Assembly: GCA_030688705.1 (NCBI GenBank)
Contig: JAUYJH010000136.1
Coordinates: 1-6,801, forward strand
Direction of reading: 5' to 3'
DNA from: Deltaproteobacteria bacterium
Lineage (GTDB): Bacteria; UBA10199; SPLOWO2-01-44-7
DNA: 6,801 bases
The notes beneath the pieces are model-generated. The model was not told the DNA's origin and made no database searches. It saw nothing but the letters and a program-made list of their open reading frames with translations. The translations under genes and the position numbers were made by a program. The stretch's first letter is position 1, and each line of letters starts with the position of its first letter. Positions 1 through 4,863 of the stretch are shown here, piece by piece.

Positions 1-801
1 TGGCTCCAAGAGTTTGGCGGCAATATAGGCGGGGGTGGCGAGAATCAAATGCTTGGCAATAGACTGGATTCCGGCTTTCGCCGGAATGACATCCAAGCGT
101 GTGTCGAGCTGCACCGATTCTCCATATTTTTTTAAGAAAGCGTTTGCCAAGGTCTCCATGCCGTTTTTGAAACTAAAGAGCGTCGGCGGCGCAGGGTTTG
201 CTTTGAGCCTCTCCGCAAATGCCTTCAACAGAGAGCCGTATTTATTTTCGAGCTCTTTAAAAATCGGAAATTGTGCGGCAATGCTCAACTTGTAGGGGTC
301 GCCCGCCACAACACCCGAAACAAAAGGGCCGATCATATTATCCAAAACAGCCTGGCCGGCACGGCGTTTTACAAATTCGGCGATCGTTTCCTCATGCGGC
401 GGCGCCCCTTTGGCAAAGGGTTCCAGCAAAAATCTTAATTTTGCCCAAGGAGACAAAAGAGAGGAAAATAAAAAATCTTTCGGGGTCAAAGGAAGGCGAA
501 CCAACTTTCGGCCTTTTAAAACGTAACGGTTTTGCGCCGCTTGGGGGTCGGATTCTATTCTCTCATCGCCAACACCCAAATCTTGAGCCAATTTTAAAAG
601 AGACGCGGCCTTCGGCAAAAAACTGAAGGGCCCCATCTCCATTTGATAAGGCCCTTCCCGAAAAGTCTCCAGGACCCCGCCCAATCGGGAAGATTGTTCC
701 AAAAGAAGAAAGGGGATTCCTTTTTGCGCCAAGGCGTGGCAGGCTGCCATCCCGGCGATGCCGCCCCCCACCACGACAACGGGAATTTGTTGAGCATTCA
801 T
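1..801 (-). CDS. hemY: Protoporphyrinogen/coproporphyrinogen oxidase, FAD-dependent (partial, C-terminus beyond window)
   Basis: The enzyme class oxidises protoporphyrinogen IX (or coproporphyrinogen III) to the porphyrin late in haem synthesis, using FAD and usually O2. The frame is open for all 267 codons from the ATG at 801 to the left edge. Visible features are a Rossmann dinucleotide-binding motif GGGIAG (residues 12-17) followed by an acidic strand end LLLEQ and RLGG, then the family-typical stretches EMGPFSF, RYVLKGRKLVRLP, EFVKRRAG, GVVAGDPYKLS and ENKYGSLLKA, and LILATPAY near the edge. Known full-length members are about 450-480 residues, so roughly 60% is here. The ATG overlaps the stop of the upstream cytochrome gene as ATGA, implying one transcript and translational coupling. 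Residues 238-246 (VIPAKAGIQ) are encoded by a palindromic repeat, and the segment between LDTRLD and LILATPAY looks shorter than in typical members. A general flavin amine oxidase is the alternative, but the motif set fits the porphyrinogen oxidases well. Confidence 0.9.
   Translation of the reverse strand, partial: MNAQQIPVVVVGGGIAGMAACHALAQKGIPFLLLEQSSRLGGVLETFREGPYQMEMGPFSFLPKAASLLKLAQDLGVGDERIESDPQAAQNRYVLKGRKLVRLPLTPKDFLFSSLLSPWAKLRFLLEPFAKGAPPHEETIAEFVKRRAGQAVLDNMIGPFVSGVVAGDPYKLSIAAQFPIFKELENKYGSLLKAFAERLKANPAPPTLFSFKNGMETLANAFLKKYGESVQLDTRLDVIPAKAGIQSIAKHLILATPAYIAAKLLEP
64..91. repeat. Dispersed REP-like palindromic repeat located in frame inside the porphyrinogen oxidase gene
   Basis: The core is a perfect inverted repeat, ATTCCGGC (68-75) and GCCGGAAT (80-87), around a TTTC loop, flanked by TGG and GACA. 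From memory this matches a palindrome found in many copies in diverse proteobacterial and uncultured genomes, whose translations give the familiar spurious peptides WIPAFAGMT and VIPAKAGIQ. Here it reads VIPAKAGIQ in the frame of the real gene and does not break it. Only one copy is visible in the window, so the dispersed nature is recalled knowledge, not shown here. Confidence 0.75.
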
Positions 802-2153
802 TTCGCCGGCGTGCCTTCCATCTCGTATATCATCCATTCCGAAAACGAATGAAGGCCCAATTGTTTTGGAATATCGGCATCCCAAAGGGCAAACGAAAGA
901 TAACCGACCGGCGCAAAGCGCGTGGCTTTGGGGTTTCTTTGTTCCAAAGGCCCCTTGATCACAACCGTCCAGCGGCCGTCTTGATAGACACCATTGCCGG
1001 TGACGGCCTGTTCGTCCGCACGACCGCCTCTTTGCGTCCCGACGCCGACCGCGGAAAGCTGGACAGCCCCTTGCGGTTTCCAAAGCCAGACATCGACCGG
1101 ATTTCCCGGATTTCCCAATCCAAGATAGGGAAGCTGTACGGGATTGGTAATCGGCTTCACGGGAAACTGCAAAGCCACCGCATCGCTCATCGTTAAACCG
1201 ATATTGACCTGGTCATCTTCCCAGCTCAAACAAAACGCCGCCTCTTTTTTGTTGTGCAAGGCCTTCACCTCCACCCACTCTACCTCTCCTTTTTCAGACC
1301 AGAGCGGTTTCAAAAAAACCGGTGCTGATTTGATATTTTGCCACGCAGGCGCGCTGCAATCGTCGGGAAGTTCTCCGGCAACCGAATTGATTTTGATCAA
1401 GTTTCTTTTCGGATTGGAGGGGTCATAACCTTCCGGCAATTTTTGCTGAACCGATTGGATATAGTGAACCAGACTCCAGAGCTGTGTGCCGGTAAAGGTG
1501 GCGCCGTAAGCCGGCATCGGCGTTCCGGGAACGCCGTTCCAAAGACTCCTATAAATATCTCTTCCGGAATTTCCCCATTTCAGGGGCCCATGCGTCAGAT
1601 CTCTCGGAATAACCGGATTTCCCCAGACATCTTTCAACGCGGTGGCGGCGGGCCCGTCCCCTTGCCCCTCAACCCCGTGGCAGGCAACACAGCCGGCGTT
1701 TCCGTAAAGCGCTTTTCCGGCCGCGGCCGATGTCGTTTTATTTTTCGGTTCTTCGGGAACATCAATCGTTTTACCGGAGGACCCCCTTGCAAGACGAGGG
1801 GACAACATTTTCACGTAAGCCAAAAGATTTTTCCAGTCTTTCTGCTTCAAAACATCCCACCCCGGCATAGAGGTCCCAGGCACCCCCACTTTCATGGTCT
1901 GTAAAATATCGGCATCGGCCGGAACGGGCCCCTGCGTGGTCCGGTATTTTAAAATGCCGGAGGTTAAATCGCGCGGCTTGGGAAAAAGATATTTGGCCAT
2001 GGGGCCGTTGCCGTCCCCTTTCACCCCATGACAGCCGGAGCAGTGAATATTATAAAGCTGTTTGCCATCGGCAAGCTCGGTCTGCTTTGCCTTGCAGCCC
2101 GCGACGACCGTCGTTAAAAAAAAGAAAAAAACAAAAAATATTTTTTGGAACAT
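798..2153 (-). CDS. Lipoprotein diheme cytochrome c with C-terminal ethylbenzene dehydrogenase-like haem-binding domain
   Basis: A predicted electron carrier anchored to a membrane by lipid on the periplasmic face. The 451-residue product begins MFQKIF, has a very hydrophobic Phe-rich signal and a lipobox VAGC with the lipidated Cys at 20. Two class I cytochrome c domains follow: CSGCH (38-42) with Met96 in GTSMPGW as probable sixth ligand, and CVACH (155-159) with Met213 in GTPMPAYG. A linker rich in Pro and Asn leads to a C-terminal beta-rich region (about 265-445) containing a W..I..APV start and MSDAVALQFPVK, the signature of the EB_dh family, whose known members bind one haem b through Met and Lys. 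The ATG at 2153 was preferred to a TTG 45 bases upstream because it directly follows a strong Shine-Dalgarno sequence and gives a standard lipoprotein signal. The stop overlaps the next gene. Exact partner unknown; the EB_dh assignment rests on motif recall. Confidence 0.85.
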   Translation of the reverse strand: MFQKIFFVFFFFLTTVVAGCKAKQTELADGKQLYNIHCSGCHGVKGDGNGPMAKYLFPKPRDLTSGILKYRTTQGPVPADADILQTMKVGVPGTSMPGWDVLKQKDWKNLLAYVKMLSPRLARGSSGKTIDVPEEPKNKTTSAAAGKALYGNAGCVACHGVEGQGDGPAATALKDVWGNPVIPRDLTHGPLKWGNSGRDIYRSLWNGVPGTPMPAYGATFTGTQLWSLVHYIQSVQQKLPEGYDPSNPKRNLIKINSVAGELPDDCSAPAWQNIKSAPVFLKPLWSEKGEVEWVEVKALHNKKEAAFCLSWEDDQVNIGLTMSDAVALQFPVKPITNPVQLPYLGLGNPGNPVDVWLWKPQGAVQLSAVGVGTQRGGRADEQAVTGNGVYQDGRWTVVIKGPLEQRNPKATRFAPVGYLSFALWDADIPKQLGLHSFSEWMIYEMEGTPAK

Positions 2154-2155
2154 GT

Positions 2156-2163
2156 CTCCTCCC
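2156..2163 (-). promoter_or_regulatory. Shine-Dalgarno sequence fixing the start of the lipoprotein cytochrome
   Basis: On the minus strand GGGAGGAG sits two to four bases before the ATG at 2153. It is the reason for choosing this start over the upstream in-frame TTG at 2198, which has no such sequence. Confidence 0.7.
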
Positions 2164-2177
2164 GTAAATTTAAATCG

Positions 2178-2206
2178 TCTATATAACAACCGCCTCAAAT
2201 CATCAA
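2178..2206 (-). promoter_or_regulatory. Candidate sigma70-type promoter for the cytochrome-hemY operon
   Basis: On the minus strand TTGATG (2206-2201) and TATAGA (2183-2178) are separated by 17 bases; each matches four of six consensus positions. Transcription would start near 2171 and give a short leader that contains the Shine-Dalgarno sequence. The position in an AT-rich divergent intergenic region supports it, but consensus matches this weak occur by chance. Confidence 0.35.
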
Positions 2207-2221
2207 TAAAATCATCATAAA
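2198..2221. repeat. Two tandem 12-base near-repeats in the divergent intergenic region
   Basis: AATCATCA occurs at 2198-2205 and again at 2210-2217, each followed by an A/T-rich tetramer, giving a 12-base period. The first copy overlaps the candidate -35 of the minus-strand promoter, so it could be a regulator site. It could equally be chance in AT-rich DNA. Confidence 0.35.
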
Positions 2222-2225
2222 CAAT

Positions 2226-2247
2226 ATGACGTATATCATGTTGTCAT
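2226..2247. promoter_or_regulatory. Possible operator-like inverted repeat upstream of the small cytochrome gene
   Basis: ATGAC (2226-2230) and GTCAT (2243-2247) form an inverted repeat around 12 bases, and a nested ATGA/TCAT pair lies at 2226-2239. It lies between the two divergent genes, where an operator would be expected. No convincing plus-strand -35/-10 pair was found; TTGATC at 2255 with TAAACT at 2277 is the best but poor. I recognise no known regulator site such as an FNR box. Confidence 0.25.
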
Positions 2248-2304
2248 CGGGCAATTGATCGTTCTAGAAAACGTGTTAAACTGGAGTTCAAAAAGGAGAA
2301 ACCC

Positions 2305-2580
2305 ATGAAGAAAATTATTCTTCTCACGGCAGTAAGCCTGTTTGCGGCCTCGGCAGCTTTGGCGGCGGACGGTGCGGCGTTGTACAAGAGCAAGATGTGC
2401 GGTGCCTGCCACGGCGCCGGCAAAAAAGGGGGAGATTTGGCCGTCTGTAAAATGGACAAGGCCGCGATGGTCAAATATATGAAGGATCCGAAGTCGGTGA
2501 ACCCCAAGGCAACCATGCCGGCAGTCAAAGGGTCAGATGAGGAACTGGGCGCCCTGGCCGATTACGTTCTCGGTCTTTAA
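2305..2580 (+). CDS. Small periplasmic monohaem cytochrome c (class I)
   Basis: A 91-residue precursor of a soluble periplasmic electron carrier. Residues 1-20 form a Sec signal peptide (MKKI, hydrophobic Ala/Leu core, ALA cleavage site before ADG), leaving about 71 mature residues. One haem c is attached at CGACH (32-36), and Met71 in ATMPAVKG is the likely sixth ligand; the C-terminal ELGALADYVLGL is the usual last helix. The pattern of the C-terminal half (NPKATMP followed by a helix) resembles the fused cytochrome domains of the cytochrome b-c protein encoded downstream. AAAAGGAG at 2291-2298 is a good ribosome binding site six bases before the ATG. It is the first plus-strand gene and is divergent to the lipoprotein cytochrome. 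Inferred role: mobile acceptor or donor for the quinol oxidoreductase; a cytochrome c551/c553-type carrier by general form. Confidence 0.9.
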   Translation: MKKIILLTAVSLFAASAALAADGAALYKSKMCGACHGAGKKGGDLAVCKMDKAAMVKYMKDPKSVNPKATMPAVKGSDEELGALADYVLGL

Positions 2581-2619
2581 AGTAAATACCCTTGCGGTAA
2601 AATATTTTTTCTTTAAACT

Positions 2620-2648
2620 CCCCCCTTCTCGATAATGAGAAAGGGGGG
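2620..2648 (+). terminator. Strong stem-loop: intrinsic terminator/attenuator or ribosome-site-masking hairpin
   Basis: CCCCCCTTCTC (2620-2630) pairs with GAGAAAGGGGGG (2637-2648) with a GATAAT loop and one bulged A, an 11-bp stem. It lies 39 bases after the small cytochrome gene. Only three T residues follow before the ATG at 2652, so the U-tract is short for a classic terminator. The G-run in the right arm is the only candidate ribosome binding site for the next gene, so the folded hairpin would hide it. Confidence 0.6.
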
Positions 2649-2651
2649 TTT

Positions 2652-2942
2652 ATGTTTGGAATGCATCACGGGTTTTTTTCTTTCGCGCCGCATATCGCGG
2701 TGTTTTTGGGGCTGATTGCCTTGGCGTTCGGCTATAAGGTCTGCCAACAGGCCAAATCAGACGCCACTTGCGGCAAATGGGGGAAGTTCGTCGGCATTTT
2801 CATCTCGGCGGTTTCCTTGCTGGGCCTTGCCTGCGTCGGTTATCTCTCCATCAAACGGTGTTGTAAGATGGATAAAAAAGACGCCTGGATGGAAAAGCAC
2901 ATGCAAATGATGATGCCTCCTTCCGAAGAGCCTCAAAAGTAA
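2652..2942 (+). CDS. Small two-helix membrane protein, Cys- and Met-rich, function unknown
   Basis: I do not recognise this 96-residue protein. It has two hydrophobic segments (about 12-28 and 46-66) joined by a short loop. Cysteines lie at 31 and 40 in the loop, 61 in helix two and 70-71 just after it. The C-terminal tail carries HMQMMMPP (83-90), and the N-terminus MFGMHHG (1-7) adds Met and His. There is no CXXCH. Such residues could bind copper or haem, but this is speculation. The gene ends ten bases before the octahaem cytochrome gene, which suggests a function with the cytochrome complex, for example a small membrane subunit or assembly factor. An alternative start is the in-frame ATG at 2661 (residue 4). 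The start codon is three bases downstream of the hairpin at 2620-2648. Confidence 0.7.
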   Translation: MFGMHHGFFSFAPHIAVFLGLIALAFGYKVCQQAKSDATCGKWGKFVGIFISAVSLLGLACVGYLSIKRCCKMDKKDAWMEKHMQMMMPPSEEPQK

Positions 2943-2952
2943 GAGAGGGTTT

Positions 2953-3642
2953 GTGTTTGAAAAAATTTTCCGCTGGCTGGGGCACCCCAAGACTTGGGTT
3001 CCGGGTCTTATTGTGGCCGCCGTTCTTTTGATTTTTTTGGGGATCGGCGGCTATGGTTACTATCAGATCGAATACAACCCCAAATTTTGTGTCAGCTGTC
3101 ATACCATGCGGGAACCGTTTCAAAAGTGGCACGAGGGGACCCACGCCATGGTCAATTGCCACGAATGCCACAAACAGAGCAAGCTGGATAGCCTTCACCA
3201 ATTGTGGATGTACGTCACGGAACGCCCCGACAAAGTAGTCCACCACCCCTCTTTGGATCATAAAATCTGCGTGCAATGCCACATGACCCAAGAACAAAAC
3301 TGGCACAATATTGAAGAAACGGCGGGTCACCAAATTCATTTCAAAAAAGCGGGAATTGAATGTCTTGTCTGCCACGGACAGGGGATACACAATATCGCCC
3401 GCCCCGTAAACGTCTGCATCACCTGCCATAGCGACAAAGAGGGCATGGAAAATAAAATGGCCTTCATCCACTGCACCCAGTGCCACAATTTTTTGGCGAA
3501 GGGGAAAGGGGAAGAGGGTATTTGGCCGACGCGCGAAAATTGTTTGAACTGCCATGGAAAAATGGGGATGGATGTCAAAGGGCATCGTGGACTGGACCCA
3601 AACGAAGATTGCATCCGTTGCCATAATCCGCACGTCAAATAA
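2953..3642 (+). CDS. Membrane-anchored octahaem cytochrome c, NapC/NirT/NrfH-type N-terminus
   Basis: Predicted to pass electrons between the membrane quinone pool or quinol oxidase and periplasmic partners. The 229-residue product has an uncleaved N-terminal anchor (about 16-37), then eight CXXCH motifs with the attached His at 50, 73, 110, 141, 159, 178, 201 and 224. The first, FCVSCHTM, and the following EPFQKWHEGTHAMVNCHECH match the start of the NapC/NirT quinol dehydrogenase family, where Met after the first CXXCH or nearby residues act as unusual ligands. Family members normally carry four or five haems, so this protein is an extended form with one haem per about 29 residues. Additional His (60, 64, 97, 98, 118, 126, 129, 146, 173, 211, 227) can serve as distal ligands. 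The start is GTG, preceded by GAGAGGG at 2943-2949. It is followed 52 bases later by the pentahaem cytochrome gene. Direct quinol oxidation is possible but not shown. Confidence 0.88.
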   Translation: MFEKIFRWLGHPKTWVPGLIVAAVLLIFLGIGGYGYYQIEYNPKFCVSCHTMREPFQKWHEGTHAMVNCHECHKQSKLDSLHQLWMYVTERPDKVVHHPSLDHKICVQCHMTQEQNWHNIEETAGHQIHFKKAGIECLVCHGQGIHNIARPVNVCITCHSDKEGMENKMAFIHCTQCHNFLAKGKGEEGIWPTRENCLNCHGKMGMDVKGHRGLDPNEDCIRCHNPHVK

Positions 3643-3694
3643 CAAACCTGTTTTAAATCATTGTCTTTTATTTTTTCCGGAGTAAAAAGCTCTG

Positions 3695-4387
3695 ATGCTC
3701 AAGTTGGCCTGGCTTTTTTTCGTCCCCCTTTTTTTCATCATCCCGTCCGCCTCGGCGAAAGAGGGGTCCTGTGCCCAATGCCATCAAACTTTAAAAACAT
3801 CTTCCCTTTTGGAACATAACTACGCCGACTGGAAAGGCTCCATTCACGCCCAAAAAGGGGTCGGTTGCGAGGCCTGTCACGGCGGCAACCCCGCGACAAC
3901 AGACCCCGTCAAAGCCCATCAGGGCGTTTTGCCGTCCGGGAATAAAAGCTCTTCGGTTTATTTCAAAAACGTGGGGAAAACCTGCGGAAAATGCCATGCG
4001 GCGGAATACACAGAATTCAGAAAAAGCGCCCATTACCGCATGCTGCAAAACACCGGCAAGGGGCCCAATTGTCTCACCTGCCACGGCTCCATGGCCACGA
4101 CGGTGATGAAATACAAAGAAATGGAAAGCACCTGCTCTTTGTGCCACGGCAAACCTTCGCTGGCGGCCAAAGCCTTGAGCCTGATCGATACCGCAAAACG
4201 CTCCCTCGATTTGTATCAGAAAAAACTGGCGCAAAAATGGGGAACCAAAATTCCAAAAGAAGATCAAGAAAAAGAGAAGGAATATCTTTTACGCTACCGG
4301 CAAATCCAACAGATGTGGCACTCGTTTGATGTCACAAAGGTGACCGAAATATCCGAAGCGTTGATCAAAGATCTGACGCACAAATGA
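3695..4387 (+). CDS. Exported pentahaem cytochrome c with haem-free helical C-terminus
   Basis: A 230-residue periplasmic multihaem cytochrome, precise family not recognised. The signal peptide ends at about SASA (18-21). Five CXXCH motifs put the attached His at 30, 62, 101, 130 and 151; the region also has free His at 41, 51, 75 and 113 for bis-His ligation. Residues from about 155 onward contain no haem motif and look helical and highly charged (about 160-230), with MWHSFDV near the end; a His in this setting supplies a distal ligand in some multihaem enzymes, which is a guess here. No active-site variant such as CXXCK is visible, so electron transfer is more likely than catalysis. GGAG at 3679-3682 is 12 bases before the ATG, rather far. 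The TGA overlaps the Rieske gene start by ATGA, so the two are probably made together and may belong to one complex. Confidence 0.87.
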   Translation: MLKLAWLFFVPLFFIIPSASAKEGSCAQCHQTLKTSSLLEHNYADWKGSIHAQKGVGCEACHGGNPATTDPVKAHQGVLPSGNKSSSVYFKNVGKTCGKCHAAEYTEFRKSAHYRMLQNTGKGPNCLTCHGSMATTVMKYKEMESTCSLCHGKPSLAAKALSLIDTAKRSLDLYQKKLAQKWGTKIPKEDQEKEKEYLLRYRQIQQMWHSFDVTKVTEISEALIKDLTHK

Positions 4388-4860
4388 AAATGCATCGGCG
4401 TGAATTTTTAAATTACGGCATTTTGGGGCTTGGGGGTCTCATTACCCTTTCCATTCTGACTCCGGCCGCCACCTACTTTTTATCCCCGATCTGGAAAAAG
4501 GGGGAAGAAGACTGGATTTTTTTGGGAGAGGCCGACAAAATCCCTCTCGATTCACCCACAAAGGTGGAATTTGTACAGCGGCGCAAAGACGGCTGGATGA
4601 CGGTGGAGGAAAAACGCTCCACCTGGGTTGTGACGAAAGACGGAAAAGAATTCAGCGTCTTTGACCCAACCTGCACCCACCTTGGCTGTCCCTACAATTG
4701 GAGCGTCTCAAAAAAGGAATTTATTTGCCCCTGTCATAATGGTGTTTTCAGTATGGAAGGAAAGGTGCTGGCCGGTCCGCCGCCAAGACCGCTCGACCGC
4801 TACCCCAACCGCGTTGAAAACGGGAAACTCTGGATTCTGCCTGTCATCAAAAAGGGATAA
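4384..4860 (+). CDS. Rieske [2Fe-2S] protein of a quinol:cytochrome c oxidoreductase (QcrA/PetC type)
   Basis: Accepts the first electron of quinol oxidation and passes it to a c-type haem, on the periplasmic side. The 158-residue protein starts with a twin-arginine-like signal anchor (HRREFLNYG at 4-12, hydrophobic segment about 13-33), as expected for folded Tat export. Cluster motifs are CTHLGC (97-102) and CPCHNG (115-120): ligands Cys97, His99, Cys115, His118, with Cys102 and Cys117 for the stabilising disulfide. The following GPPPRPLDRY is the typical Pro loop. Length and signal resemble Bacillus QcrA and b6f Rieske proteins. The ATG lies inside the upstream stop (ATGA) and no good Shine-Dalgarno sequence precedes it, so translation likely depends on coupling; the ATG at 4390 is an alternative. 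The cytochrome b gene starts three bases after its stop. Confidence 0.95.
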   Translation: MKMHRREFLNYGILGLGGLITLSILTPAATYFLSPIWKKGEEDWIFLGEADKIPLDSPTKVEFVQRRKDGWMTVEEKRSTWVVTKDGKEFSVFDPTCTHLGCPYNWSVSKKEFICPCHNGVFSMEGKVLAGPPPRPLDRYPNRVENGKLWILPVIKKG

Positions 4861-4863
4861 ACT

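Noticed and set aside
35..295. Plus-strand frame containing WIPAFAGMT
   Set aside because: This peptide is the usual spurious translation of the palindromic repeat; the real gene is on the minus strand.
1338..1904. Plus-strand open frame of 188 codons
   Set aside because: Antisense to the lipoprotein cytochrome, whose haem motifs and lipobox are clear; composition is Arg/Gly/Pro-rich as in shadow frames.
2153..2198. Upstream TTG start for the lipoprotein cytochrome, adding 15 residues
   Set aside because: No Shine-Dalgarno sequence before it, and the extension (Arg-rich) would spoil the lipoprotein signal; the ATG at 2153 has a strong site.
2851..3645. Long open frame (264 codons) on the minus strand opposite the octahaem gene
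   Set aside because: The plus strand carries eight CXXCH motifs with a sensible anchor and ribosome site; the minus frame is antisense and has no recognisable motif.
3643..3694. Possible separate promoter or terminator between the octahaem and pentahaem genes
   Set aside because: The 52-base gap has T-runs but no convincing stem or -35/-10 pair, so I leave the genes in one operon.
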